A stretch of DNA of 64,000 nucleotides from Ruegeria arenilitoris. Lineage in GTDB: Bacteria > Pseudomonadota > Alphaproteobacteria > Rhodobacterales > Rhodobacteraceae. Below the pieces are notes generated by a model. The model was not told the DNA's origin. It saw nothing but the letters and a program-made list of their open reading frames with translations, and ran no database searches. The stretch lies in assembly GCF_042675705.1 (NCBI RefSeq), contig NZ_JBHTJJ010000001.1. One strand, 5' to 3'. The position numbers and the translations under genes were made by a program. Of this stretch, positions 41,902 through 51,262 are shown in pieces; position 1 is the stretch's first letter, and the number at the start of each line of letters is the position of its first letter.

Positions 41902-42999
41902 TCAGTCGTTGGGTCGTTCCACAGGAGCAGGAAGACCCGCCAACTCGGATATCTCGGACGCGAGGCGGTCGGTGCTTGCTTGCGCGAAGTCTTCATCCGC
42001 TGCGGATTGCGCATGCGATCGGTCTTCGGCAACGGCGTCCTGACGCGACAATTCAACATCTGCCATTTCAACCGGCGCGTCCCTTCGCTTGTGCTCGATA
42101 AAGCTCTGCGCTTCGGGTCGTGTTGGGGCGGGTGGCTGCAGAAATTCGTTGATCCGCACGGCCCGTTGACCGCCACATTGGCCCAGACGTCCTGTAGTGG
42201 CCTGGTTCCGATCAATCGCGGCAATGTCGATCCGATCAAGTCGCGCGCCCGCAAGTGGCAGCAGATCCCCGATGCCCAGATCCGACAGCGTTGTCAGCGG
42301 AAGATGCATCCGACAAATCACCGCGTTGAGTTCGGCCCGAACCACGCCTGCAGCTTGCGACAGGGTCTTGAGCGGTTCCAAATCTGCGTGTTTGGCCTGC
42401 CCCTCGGCCACCGAGATTTTCGGCAGCAGGATGAGGACCGTTCCCTGCCGCACACCGCCCTCGAGTTCAACCGTGAACTCGAACGCATCATACCTGTCCT
42501 CGACCAGTGCCAAAGAAAGCGTGCGCCGATCGACCGCCCTTGAGACGAACTCATATCCATTCAGGCGGGCTGCATCGCTTTGATCATCGACCAGTTTCCG
42601 GGCCCGTTCCAGCATGTCCTCGACCAACGGGACCACCATTGCCGCATCGGTGTCGGTGAGGGCGCGAGGCTGGGGCGGGTCCGCGAATACTTCGCCCATT
42701 GTCTGCTTCTGGATGACTGCCGAGACCAAACTGACGTCCAAGACAACACTGGCCACCCTGCCCTCTTTGGTCGCGAACAGCAGAAACATCTGACCGTCTT
42801 CCAGCCCGCTCGTGACGACTTCCTGGCATTTGCTGACCTGTTTCGCGCCAATGACAGATGCTGATAGCTTGAACCGTTCGACCGCGGCACGGGCAATCGC
42901 AAGGCGCAATGCCCGCAGCAGCGCCCGGGATCTGCTGCCCGTCCCCTCTTGTCCTGCCGACAATTTGCGCGCCAAGGCCGCGCTGACAGTCTTTGACAT
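41902..42999 (-). CDS. FliM/FliN (SpoA) domain protein, flagellar-switch-like
   Basis: The 365-residue protein has a FliM-like middle part (GQMFLLFATKEGRVASVVLD, ERARKLVDDQSDAARLNGYE) and a SpoA domain around 230-290 (LNAVICRMHLPLTTLSDLGI, GDLLPLAGARLDRIDI, GQRAVRINEF). A proline- and acid-rich tail follows. The family is annotated in roseobacters as FliM/FliN C-terminal domain protein and would sit on the cytosolic C-ring. No other flagellar gene is near, so it may be a remote part of the switch or a secretion-type sorting platform protein. Confidence 0.75.
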   Translation of the reverse strand: MSKTVSAALARKLSAGQEGTGSRSRALLRALRLAIARAAVERFKLSASVIGAKQVSKCQEVVTSGLEDGQMFLLFATKEGRVASVVLDVSLVSAVIQKQTMGEVFADPPQPRALTDTDAAMVVPLVEDMLERARKLVDDQSDAARLNGYEFVSRAVDRRTLSLALVEDRYDAFEFTVELEGGVRQGTVLILLPKISVAEGQAKHADLEPLKTLSQAAGVVRAELNAVICRMHLPLTTLSDLGIGDLLPLAGARLDRIDIAAIDRNQATTGRLGQCGGQRAVRINEFLQPPAPTRPEAQSFIEHKRRDAPVEMADVELSRQDAVAEDRSHAQSAADEDFAQASTDRLASEISELAGLPAPVERPND

Positions 43000-43076
43000 C
43001 GCAACGGTCCGCCAGTTTCGATTCTGCTCGCTACTGGTCTAGCCCATTGTTCGTTACGAATACCTTTACTTGGCCG

Positions 43077-45755
43077 TTACTGAGCGGCCTGGCGGTGCGG
43101 CAATGGCAGGCTCACGCGGAACGCTGCGCCGCCCTGCCCGGGCAGATAGGTGATTTCTCCTCCAAGCCGGTGCATGATCTCACGGCAAATTGCCAGTCCA
43201 AGACCTGCACCGCCCGCCTTGTCGAATCCGACCCGCGCGAATTTCTCAAAGATCATCGACTGGGCGTCCGGCGGGATGCCGCTGCCGTTGTCGACAAAGT
43301 CGATCACCGCCTGGCCGCCGACATCATGGGCTGAAATCGTCAGGACCGGCTCGGGCGCGTCACAGTATTTCTGTGCGTTCGAAATCAGATTGATGAAGAC
43401 CTGCCCCAGGCGATCCAGATCGGAATGCAACGCGATGCGCTCGGCAGACAGATTGCGGCGAATGGTCAAAGGGCTGTCCGCCCCGGCCATAGTCGTTGAA
43501 ACGGCCCGATCCAGAACCGTTCGCAAGCTGGCATCACCCATATTCAGGCTGACCTGACCGTTTTCCAGTACGCTCAGGTCCAGCAGGTCATCCAACAGCC
43601 GCGTCAGGCGCAGCGCTTCGTCATGGATGATCGTTGCATAACGCCGAGAATCCTCAGCGCTCAGCCCGTCAGTGTCCCGCATGATCTCCGAGAAGGCACG
43701 AATGGACGTCATCGGAGTGCGCAACTCGTGGCTGATCTGCCCCAGAAAGGCATCTTTCTGACGTGAGATCTGGGTCAGTTTTTCGTTGGCCTCGCGCAGT
43801 TTGCGGGCCGTACGGCTCAGTTCGGCCGACTTCGCCTCAAGCTGGCTGGAGTATTCCAGCAACTGCGCAGATTCATCGGCCACCGCCAACAGATCCTCGA
43901 CCGAAACGGACGAACCTCCGACGATCTGCCCGATCATGGCATGAGCCGTGGCCGCACCGACCGAGCCGCTCAATTCGCGTTCCAGCCGTTCCAGAAAACC
44001 CGGCGTAGGCTCGGGCCAGCGCCCGCGCACACCCTGCTTTTCCGCCTCGGCCTGAAAGAAATCCTGAGCAGGACCGGCCCCGAGGATCCGCTGGGTCATG
44101 ATCATCAGGTCTTCACTCTGGGCAACGGATCCCGTCCACCCCCCGGGCGCGACAGAATGATCAAATACATTGACGAACTGCGCCCCCTGCAACCGTTCAA
44201 GCGGGCTGGGAAAGCTCAGAAGTGACGCGAGGCAAAAGGCCAATGTGTTCAGTGACAGCGACCACAGCACCGTGTGGGTCATCGGGTCCAAACCGTCAAG
44301 GCCGAACAACGCTTGAGGACGCAGCCACCCCAGTCCGAAAGGACCGTTTTCGATGACCGAGGCGGACATGACACTGCCGCCCATTCCAGGCAGCAACAGC
44401 GTGTAGATCCAAAGGAAGAACCCCACGCTCAGCCCAACAAGGGCACCTGTCCGTGTCGCCCCGCGCCAGAACAGGCCGCCAACCAGCGCCGGCAGGATCT
44501 GCGACACGCCTGCAAATGCCACCAGGCCGATCGAGGCCAGCGCGGCGCCGCCACCGGACATACGATAGTAGAAGAACCCCAAGGCCATGATGGCGGCAAT
44601 CGAAACCCGGCGCGCCATCAGCACCACGTTTCGCACATCGCCTGACATGGAACTGGCGTTCTCGCGCGTATTCAGCCAGATCGGCATCACGACGTGGTTC
44701 GAGACCATGGTCGACAGGGCCATCGCCGTCACGATGACCATCGAAGTGGCCGACGAAAAACCGCCGATGAAGGACAGCATCGCCAGCCAGTCATTTCCCT
44801 GTGACAGAGGAACCGTCAGCACGAAAAGGTCCGGATTTGACCCGGCCGGCAGCAGATCCAGCCCGACGACCGCAATGGGAACCACGAAAAGGCTCATCAA
44901 AAGAAGGTAGAGCGGGAAAGCCCAGGCCGCCGTTCTCAGGTGGCTCTCGTCGTCATTCTCGACGACCATGACCTGAAACATTCGCGGCAAGCAGACAAAA
45001 GCAGCCGCCGACAGGAAGGTAATGGCCATCCAACGTCCGGTATCGACGTTCCAACGCCCGATTTCCGACGCGTCGATTCGCTCCATCATGGGCGTGACGC
45101 CTCCGGCCACCCCCCAGACGACAAAGATGCCCACCGCCAACAGAGCGAACAGTTTGACGACGGATTCCAACGCGATGGCGGTCACTACGCCATGGTGCCG
45201 TTCATTGGCATCCAGGTTCCGGGTGCCGAACAGAATGGCAAACACGGCCAGACCCGCTGCCACCCAGAATACGCTGGCGCCCTCGCGATAAAGGCCCGAA
45301 GGATCGGCCTCGGCGAAAATCGAGAAAGACAGCGTAATCGATTGAAGTTGCAGTGCGATATAGGGTGTGCCCCCCAGCACGGCGAGGATGGTCACACAGA
45401 TGGCCAAGGTGTTCGACTTGCCATAACGCGATGAGATCAAGTCGGCGACCGATGTTACCCTCTGGCTGCGACCCACCCGCACCAGCTTGCGCAGCCCCCA
45501 CCACCAGCTGATCATCACCAAGGTCGGCCCGAGGTAGATCGTCACGAATTCCAGACCGGACCGTGCCGCATTGCCAACCGCGCCATAGAAGGTCCAGGCG
45601 GTGCAGTAGATCGACAAAGACAGCGTGTAGATCAACGGTGACCGCAGCCATTTGCCTCGTCCCGCGGCGGCCATGCGATCGGCTGCAAACGCAACGCCGA
45701 ACAAAAGCACAACGTAGCCCAGGCAAACAAGGATCAGGACGTTCAGCGTGGCCAT
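43077..45755 (-). CDS. Sodium/solute symporter-histidine kinase fusion (CbrA-like)
   Basis: The 892-residue membrane sensor has an SLC5/SSS transporter-like N-terminal half of about 13 helices (residues 5 to about 480, for example ILVCLGYVVLLFGVAFAADR), a linker, a coiled coil and a kinase core. The H-box SHELRTPMTSIRAF has phospho-acceptor His676; the N box INLISNAQKYC, G1 DNGSGIPP and G2 GAGLGLAI are intact. Such fusions (CbrA, CrbS) couple sensing or transport of acetate or amino acids to phosphorelay. It overlaps the small gene upstream by 13 bp, and the response regulator upstream of that overlaps by 4 bp. Confidence 0.92.
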   Translation of the reverse strand: MATLNVLILVCLGYVVLLFGVAFAADRMAAAGRGKWLRSPLIYTLSLSIYCTAWTFYGAVGNAARSGLEFVTIYLGPTLVMISWWWGLRKLVRVGRSQRVTSVADLISSRYGKSNTLAICVTILAVLGGTPYIALQLQSITLSFSIFAEADPSGLYREGASVFWVAAGLAVFAILFGTRNLDANERHHGVVTAIALESVVKLFALLAVGIFVVWGVAGGVTPMMERIDASEIGRWNVDTGRWMAITFLSAAAFVCLPRMFQVMVVENDDESHLRTAAWAFPLYLLLMSLFVVPIAVVGLDLLPAGSNPDLFVLTVPLSQGNDWLAMLSFIGGFSSATSMVIVTAMALSTMVSNHVVMPIWLNTRENASSMSGDVRNVVLMARRVSIAAIMALGFFYYRMSGGGAALASIGLVAFAGVSQILPALVGGLFWRGATRTGALVGLSVGFFLWIYTLLLPGMGGSVMSASVIENGPFGLGWLRPQALFGLDGLDPMTHTVLWSLSLNTLAFCLASLLSFPSPLERLQGAQFVNVFDHSVAPGGWTGSVAQSEDLMIMTQRILGAGPAQDFFQAEAEKQGVRGRWPEPTPGFLERLERELSGSVGAATAHAMIGQIVGGSSVSVEDLLAVADESAQLLEYSSQLEAKSAELSRTARKLREANEKLTQISRQKDAFLGQISHELRTPMTSIRAFSEIMRDTDGLSAEDSRRYATIIHDEALRLTRLLDDLLDLSVLENGQVSLNMGDASLRTVLDRAVSTTMAGADSPLTIRRNLSAERIALHSDLDRLGQVFINLISNAQKYCDAPEPVLTISAHDVGGQAVIDFVDNGSGIPPDAQSMIFEKFARVGFDKAGGAGLGLAICREIMHRLGGEITYLPGQGGAAFRVSLPLPHRQAAQ

Positions 45756-46063
45756 TGCTCACTCTCTGCCGCGGACCTTTCCGAGGACGACATCCGCCGG
45801 GCGGCAAAGCCGAACAGAAGGCTAAACACGATCAGGGCGGCCCAGCATGTAAAGATATAAAGAATGGCCGACGACAACGGGACGCCAGAGTTTTCCGGCC
45901 CCGGATCCGGCCACAGCAGCGGGATGCAGATTAGACCCGCGCCGACAAAGGGCAGCATTCGGGCCGCATCGGCCAGCCTGCGGCGGCGGTAACTCTGCCG
46001 TTCCAAAAACACCGACGGACGCGGGCCTGTCGGGCGGGCTGGCTCGTTTTCCGGTGTGTTCAT
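45743..46063 (-). CDS. Small membrane protein between response regulator and SSS-kinase
   Basis: The 106-residue protein has a basic cytosolic start (FLERQSYRRRRLADAARMLP) and two membrane helices (PFVGAGLICIPLLW, ILYIFTCWAALIVFSLLFGF). Its place immediately before an SSS-type sensor, with coding overlap, parallels the small accessory proteins encoded before solute symporters (DUF485/DUF4212 type), though the sequence does not clearly belong to either. It is probably an inner-membrane partner of the kinase. Confidence 0.75.
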   Translation of the reverse strand: MNTPENEPARPTGPRPSVFLERQSYRRRRLADAARMLPFVGAGLICIPLLWPDPGPENSGVPLSSAILYIFTCWAALIVFSLLFGFAARRMSSSERSAAESEQWPR

Positions 46064-46440
46064 GACTGTGACGCCTGCGCGTGCAAATCACGCACAGCCG
46101 TCAGCACTTCGGTATTCGAGAACGGTTTCGTCATAAACCGGCTGACGCCTGCTTTTTCAGCCATCTCGCGGTCCCGCGACTGACCGCGAGCGGTCAGCAT
46201 CAAAACAGGCAGGGCGCGCATTTCCTCGTGCTCGCGCAATTCGCGCAGAACATCCATACCGCTTTTGCCAGGCAGCATCACATCCAGAATGACCAGATCA
46301 GGCTGCGCAGACAGTATCGTTTGAACCGCGTTTTCACCTTCGGCATGGGTTTCGACCTGCCAACCTTCGCGGGTCAGCAGAAACCTGATTGCCTCCGTGA
46401 TGTTCGGTTCATCCTCGATCAACAGAACCTTGCGGCTCAT
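46060..46440 (-). CDS. Single-domain response regulator
   Basis: The 126-residue receiver has the acidic pair Glu9-Asp10 (LLIEDEPN), the phospho-acceptor Asp53 in PDLVILDVMLPG, Thr83 in MLTARG and Lys105 in FMTKPFSN. There is no output domain, so it must act by protein contact, possibly as a phosphate shuttle or on a further regulator. The ATG at 46440 has GGGAGG upstream. Its stop overlaps the next start in ATGA, making a three-gene unit with the small membrane protein and the SSS-kinase, its evident partner. Confidence 0.92.
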   Translation of the reverse strand: MSRKVLLIEDEPNITEAIRFLLTREGWQVETHAEGENAVQTILSAQPDLVILDVMLPGKSGMDVLRELREHEEMRALPVLMLTARGQSRDREMAEKAGVSRFMTKPFSNTEVLTAVRDLHAQASQS

Positions 46441-46518
46441 ATGTTCACTTCCTCCCCAAGACCGGTCGCACCTCCAGCCACCTGCCAAGTGCAGATTAAT
46501 CGCTGTGTCAGGAAACTG

Positions 46519-47814
46519 TCAAAAACCTTCACTCAAAATCGACGGCTCCCGCCGCGAGTCGCACGGCTTTCGGGGGCAGATCCTGCAGCTTGTGCCGACC
46601 TGTACCGGCAAGTCGGTGGCGGCGCCGGGCTCTTCGACCGGCAACACCAGCATCGCCGATCTGTAGACAGGCTCTTGTCCGAAAGCGCTGACGGGCTGAG
46701 GCCAGGCGATTGCAAAGCAGTCGAAATCCGCCGGCGTCCGGCCCAACAGGGTCACACGTTTTCGGATCGGTACAAGGGGCCGGTTCAGCGCGCTGAAGAC
46801 CGGCCACAAAGGACAGGCTTCACCGTGGCGTGGCATCGCGAAACCAGGGGCCGGCTTAAACAGCAAAATGCTTCCTGATGAATCGCATATGACCAAACCG
46901 GCCGGACGCGGCATGACATCCTCGGGCAGAAACGCAAGCCGTCGCAGGACTGTCGGCACTTCAACCGAAAACCGCGCGGCAAAACGCAGAGGATCAACGC
47001 CGTCGACCTCCAGTGCCTGCGAAACCGCTTCCAGCGGCATGGCCCGGGCATCCGCCGCATAGGCGTCGAGCACCTGACGCGCGACAGATCTTGAGGCGGA
47101 AGAGGCCATCTCGGCCTGCGCTAGGGATACCGGGTCCTGTCCTGACTCAAGTTCCGGCAAATGAAACCCGCGCTTCTCCAGAAATGCCTCGACCTCCTCC
47201 ATCGGCAACCCACGCCTTTCGCCGGTGTCCTCGCTTTCGTCCAGAAAGGCGACCAAAGCCTTTGAGCTTTCGGCCAGACGTTCGGCATCCTGGTGCAAGT
47301 TGCGGTGGAATCTGTCGCGCCACTCGGCCTCGATCTCGCCCGGTTCGGCCAGGATGGCGGCTGTCGACCGAATCGCTGCCGCTGCAGACAGGACTTCGTG
47401 CATGGATGCCGCAAGGTGCGGGTCATGGGTCAGCCGGTCTGACAGGGTTTCCACGGTACGTTCCAGCGAAACCACCCGACGATGCATCTGTGCCAGTACA
47501 GCGGCCCAGCCGGGAAACCGGCCAGCGAATTCATCTAGCGCCTCAGCCTCGGCCTTTTGGCCGACCGCATCCGCCGCTGCTTCACGAAGGGCCGCGATCA
47601 GCGTCGCCTCGACCCCCTGCGTCAAAACCGAAGGCTCAACGGACAAAGCCGAAGCGATATCGACCAGAAGTTTGCCCCCGATGCGCCGCCGATTGTGCTC
47701 GATCAAGTTCAGATACGACGCCGAAATGCCGACCTGTCGCGCCAGCTGGGCCTGACGTAAGCCCGAGATTTGCCGCCTTTCGCGGATACGGCTGCCCGTC
47801 AATGAATCACGCAT
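46519..47814 (-). CDS. ScfR-family (RamB/PccR-like) short-chain fatty acyl-CoA regulator
   Basis: The 431-residue protein has an XRE helix-turn-helix at about 8-62 (IRERRQISGLRQAQLARQVG, ISASYLNLIEHNRRRIGGKL), a long helical middle and the C-terminal ScfR (DUF2083) domain. That domain ends in the cysteine cluster C410-x2-C413-x4-C418 (CRICPRKPC). Family members RamB, PccR and MccR sense acetyl-, propionyl- or related CoA esters and control acetate and propionate genes through TTTGCAAA-type sites. It is directly downstream of the SSS-kinase/response-regulator unit, and a cluster of such sites precedes prpE in this window, though another paralogue may own those. Confidence 0.9.
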   Translation of the reverse strand: MRDSLTGSRIRERRQISGLRQAQLARQVGISASYLNLIEHNRRRIGGKLLVDIASALSVEPSVLTQGVEATLIAALREAAADAVGQKAEAEALDEFAGRFPGWAAVLAQMHRRVVSLERTVETLSDRLTHDPHLAASMHEVLSAAAAIRSTAAILAEPGEIEAEWRDRFHRNLHQDAERLAESSKALVAFLDESEDTGERRGLPMEEVEAFLEKRGFHLPELESGQDPVSLAQAEMASSASRSVARQVLDAYAADARAMPLEAVSQALEVDGVDPLRFAARFSVEVPTVLRRLAFLPEDVMPRPAGLVICDSSGSILLFKPAPGFAMPRHGEACPLWPVFSALNRPLVPIRKRVTLLGRTPADFDCFAIAWPQPVSAFGQEPVYRSAMLVLPVEEPGAATDLPVQVGTSCRICPRKPCDSRREPSILSEGF

Positions 47815-48034
47815 GGTGCCCCCGCCGAAACGTGTTCGAGTTACTCTCGAAACGATCCCGTATTTTCTGAATACTTCATGAATTTATATGGTTTACGCTG
47901 CCCTTTTCAAAGCAGTTTTACAACCTTGACAATGTCGTGGCTTTCGCCGGGCCCTGATCGCTTTCGGACGCCAAATCAATCCTGCGCTGCAATGCCCTCT
48001 TCAATTCCGGCCGAATTGGCGGCACGATAGGCAA

Positions 48035-48571
48035 ATGAGTGATCCGGCCTTCGAATACGCACCTATTGGGCTTGTCGAGCTTGAAAACCGCATCATCCGG
48101 CGGTGCAATTTGCAGTTTGCCCGGACATTCGGGGGCAACGAATCCGACTACCGCAACCTGCCTTTGCTGCACCTGTACCCATCCGTTGCCGATTGGGAGA
48201 GAATTGGCGCGCGAAGTCTTCAGGTCATGCGGGACACCGGCTACTACACGGACGAGCGGGTCATGCGCCGCCGCAACGGCGACTTGTTCTGGTGTCGCGC
48301 GCGCGGCCGGTCGCTGACACCCGATGACCCATTCCGCCATGGAATCTGGAGCTTTTCCGACATTTCCGAGGAGCGCCCACTGGTCGAATTGACCAAACGC
48401 GAACGTGAAGTCGCGATCCTGTCCTGTCGCGGCCTGTCGGCCAAGGAAATCGGCGTCGAACTGGGGCTCAGCTACCGGACCATCGAAGCCTACCGCGCCC
48501 GGCTGCTCGAGAAATTCGGCGCGCGCAAGCTGCCGGAACTGGTCGCCAAACTGTCCGGCACGCCGCTCTGA
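48035..48571 (+). CDS. PAS-LuxR transcriptional regulator
   Basis: The 178-residue protein has one PAS domain (about 8-115: FEYAPIGLVELENRIIRRCN, RRRNGDLFWCRARGR) and a LuxR/GerE helix-turn-helix at the C terminus (LTKREREVAILSCRGLSAKE, LSYRTIEAYRARLLEKFGAR). It is a cytosolic one-component regulator of a type common in roseobacters. It is divergent from the ScfR gene across about 220 bp and precedes accB by about 150 bp. The ligand of the PAS pocket is unknown. Confidence 0.88.
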   Translation: MSDPAFEYAPIGLVELENRIIRRCNLQFARTFGGNESDYRNLPLLHLYPSVADWERIGARSLQVMRDTGYYTDERVMRRRNGDLFWCRARGRSLTPDDPFRHGIWSFSDISEERPLVELTKREREVAILSCRGLSAKEIGVELGLSYRTIEAYRARLLEKFGARKLPELVAKLSGTPL

Positions 48572-48720
48572 CCGTCGTGGACCCTGTCGATAACGCAGAA
48601 ACCGGGGCAGAACGGCCCCAGTCGGCGCTTTTCATGGCCGCGCGGTTGCCTTATAACGCAGCGTAATTGACCAGAGCCCGCGCAGACAGACGGGCCAAAG
48701 GGGAACCTTCGAGGACACTC

Positions 48721-49218
48721 ATGACAGACAACAGACACGAAGCGGATGTGACGTTCATCAAGGCACTGGCCGAACTCTTGCGCGAAAACGACCTGACCGA
48801 GTTGCAGGTGAAACGAGAATATGGCGAAGAAGACAGCCTGAACGTCCGGGTCAGCCGAGTGAGCCCGACCGCCGCGCCTGTGCAAGTTGCCGTTCCGGCA
48901 CCCGCTGCCGCGCCGGCACCTGTCGCAGCCCCCGCTGCTGCCCACGCCGAAGCACCCGCTGCCGTCGAGGACCCGGCGAGCCACCCCGGCGCGGTGACCT
49001 CGCCCATGGTTGGTACCGTCTACATGCAGCCGGAACCCGGCGCGTCCCCGTTCATTGCCGTCGGCGCATCTGTTTCCGAAGGCGACACGCTGCTGATCGT
49101 CGAAGCGATGAAGACCATGAACCACATCCACGCCCCCAAATCCGGGACCGTCAAGCGGATCCTGGTCGGGGATGGCGATGCTGTCGAATTCGGCACTCCT
49201 CTGGTCATCATCGAGTAA
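48721..49218 (+). CDS. accB: Biotin carboxyl carrier protein of acetyl-CoA carboxylase
   Basis: The 165-residue AccB carries biotin on Lys131 in the canonical EAMKTMN. Before it lie an N-terminal dimerisation region, an Ala/Pro-rich flexible linker (about 48-85) and the biotinyl domain opening SPMVGTVYMQPEPG with its thumb. It shuttles carboxyl groups from AccC to the transferase for fatty-acid synthesis. The start at 48721 follows GAGGA. accC is 9 bp downstream. Confidence 0.96.
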   Translation: MTDNRHEADVTFIKALAELLRENDLTELQVKREYGEEDSLNVRVSRVSPTAAPVQVAVPAPAAAPAPVAAPAAAHAEAPAAVEDPASHPGAVTSPMVGTVYMQPEPGASPFIAVGASVSEGDTLLIVEAMKTMNHIHAPKSGTVKRILVGDGDAVEFGTPLVIIE

Positions 49219-49227
49219 GGCGGGCCC

Positions 49228-50574
49228 ATGTTCGACAAGATCCTGATTGCCAACCGAGGCGAGATCGCCCTGCGTGTGATCCGCGCCGCGCGCGAGATGG
49301 GGATTGCGACGGTTGCCGTGCACTCGACCGCCGACAGTGACGCCATGCACGTGCGCATGGCTGACGAGTCCGTATGTATCGGACCGGCACCCGGCCCCCA
49401 AAGCTATCTCTCGATGCCCGCGATCATCTCGGCCTGTGAAATCACCGGCGCCCAGGCGATCCACCCTGGCTATGGCTTTCTATCCGAAAATGCCGAGTTC
49501 GTTCAGATCGTCGAGGACCACGGCATCACGTTCATCGGCCCCACCGCCGAACACATCCGCATCATGGGCGACAAGATCACCGCCAAGGACACCATGAAAG
49601 ATCTGGGCGTTCCCTGCGTACCGGGATCGGACGGTGGCGTTCCGGATCTTGAGGCCGCCAAGCGCATCGGTGAAGAGATCGGCTATCCGGTCATCATCAA
49701 GGCCACCGCCGGTGGCGGTGGACGCGGCATGAAAGTCGCGCAGACCGCGGCCGAAATGGAAAGCGCCTTCATGACCGCGCGGGCCGAGGGCAAGGCCGCG
49801 TTCGGCAATGACGAAGTCTATATCGAGAAATACCTGACCACGCCCCGCCATATCGAGATTCAGGTCTTCGGCGACGGCAAGGGCAATGCGGTCCACCTGG
49901 GTGAGCGCGACTGTTCGCTGCAGCGCCGTCACCAGAAAGTATTCGAAGAGGCCCCGGGCCCCTGCATCACTCCTGAGGAGCGCGCCCAAATCGGCAAGGT
50001 CTGCGCGGATGCGGTCGCCAAGATCAACTATATCGGCGCGGGTACGATCGAGTTCCTGTATGAAAATGGCGAGTTCTATTTCATTGAAATGAACACCCGC
50101 CTGCAGGTCGAACACCCGGTGACCGAAGGCATTTTCGGTGTCGACCTTGTTCGCGAGCAGATCCTTGTTGCGGCCGGAGAACCGATGTCGTTCGGCCAGG
50201 ACGATCTGGAGATCAATGGCCACGCGATCGAAGTGCGTATCAACGCCGAAAAGCTGCCGAACTTCGCGCCCTGCCCGGGCAAGATCACGGCGTATCACGC
50301 GCCGGGCGGCCTGGGTGTCCGGATGGATTCGGCGCTGTACAACGGGTATTCGATCCCACCCTACTACGACTCGTTGATCGGCAAGCTGATCGTGCACGGG
50401 CGCGACCGCCCCGAAGCGCTGGCACGGTTGAACCGGGCCTTGGGTGAGTTGATCGTGGACGGTGTGGACACGACGGTTCCACTGTTTCACGCACTTCTGC
50501 AGGAACCCGACATCCACAGCGGCGATTACAACATCCACTGGCTGGAGCACTGGCTTGCGGAGAACATGGCCTAG
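49228..50574 (+). CDS. accC: Biotin carboxylase subunit of acetyl-CoA carboxylase
   Basis: The 448-residue ATP-grasp enzyme carboxylates AccB-bound biotin using bicarbonate and ATP. It begins MFDKILIANRGEIALRVIRA, has the glycine-rich loop KATAGGGGRGMKVA, the HLGERDCSLQRRHQK motif and the catalytic EMNTRLQVEHPVTE block. Length and sequence are standard for AccC rather than the longer propionyl- or pyruvate-carboxylase subunits. It is co-transcribed with accB; aat follows 55 bp later. Confidence 0.97.
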   Translation: MFDKILIANRGEIALRVIRAAREMGIATVAVHSTADSDAMHVRMADESVCIGPAPGPQSYLSMPAIISACEITGAQAIHPGYGFLSENAEFVQIVEDHGITFIGPTAEHIRIMGDKITAKDTMKDLGVPCVPGSDGGVPDLEAAKRIGEEIGYPVIIKATAGGGGRGMKVAQTAAEMESAFMTARAEGKAAFGNDEVYIEKYLTTPRHIEIQVFGDGKGNAVHLGERDCSLQRRHQKVFEEAPGPCITPEERAQIGKVCADAVAKINYIGAGTIEFLYENGEFYFIEMNTRLQVEHPVTEGIFGVDLVREQILVAAGEPMSFGQDDLEINGHAIEVRINAEKLPNFAPCPGKITAYHAPGGLGVRMDSALYNGYSIPPYYDSLIGKLIVHGRDRPEALARLNRALGELIVDGVDTTVPLFHALLQEPDIHSGDYNIHWLEHWLAENMA

Positions 50575-50629
50575 TATCGACCAAGCCGCGAGAGCACGCG
50601 CTCTCGGGCTTGTCGCCGCGGTGTGAGCC

Positions 50630-51262
50630 ATGGGCCTGACGCCTGACCTGCTGTTGCACGGCTATTCCATCGGCATCTTCCCGATGGCCGAACACAGGAA
50701 CGACCCGGATCTTTTCTGGGTCGATCCAAAGCTGCGGGGTGTATTCCCGTTGGACGGGTTTCACATCTCCCGCAGCCTTGCGCGACGCATCCGGAACTGC
50801 GGATTCTCCGTGACCATAAACCGGGATTTTGCAGCCGTCGTAGACGGATGTGCGGACCGGGCGGACACCTGGATCAATGAAGAACTGCGCAGGCTCTATG
50901 CGCAACTGCACCACTCGGGCCGCGCCCATTCACTTGAGGTTTGGGAGGGCGAGCAGATTGTCGGCGGCGTTTATGGCGTTGCTTTGGGTGCGGCATTTTT
51001 TGGGGAAAGCATGTTTTCGCGACGTACCGATGCGTCAAAAATTGCGCTCGCCTATTTGGTCGACCGATTGCGCCAGACAGGTTTTCAACTATTCGACACA
51101 CAATTTCTGACGGCACATTTGGCTTCGCTGGGAGCGATCGAAATCCCCAGACAGCAATACCGCCAACTTCTGGATCAGGCCACTGCTGCCAGCGCAGATT
51201 TCACCGCCGAGGTGTGTCAGACCCCTCAGGGGGTGATACAGCGGATCACCCAGACGTCGTAG
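50630..51262 (+). CDS. aat: Leucyl/phenylalanyl-tRNA-protein transferase
   Basis: The 210-residue enzyme adds Leu or Phe from aminoacyl-tRNA to N-terminal Arg or Lys of proteins, creating N-degrons read by ClpS and ClpAP. Signatures are LLHGYSIGIFPMAE, FWVDPKLRGVFPL, HSLEVWEGEQIVGGVYGVAL and FFGESMFSR. Its 3' end overlaps the converging DUF2155 gene by 37 bp. Although clpX and clpP are nearby, clpA and clpS are not in the window. Confidence 0.95.
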   Translation: MGLTPDLLLHGYSIGIFPMAEHRNDPDLFWVDPKLRGVFPLDGFHISRSLARRIRNCGFSVTINRDFAAVVDGCADRADTWINEELRRLYAQLHHSGRAHSLEVWEGEQIVGGVYGVALGAAFFGESMFSRRTDASKIALAYLVDRLRQTGFQLFDTQFLTAHLASLGAIEIPRQQYRQLLDQATAASADFTAEVCQTPQGVIQRITQTS

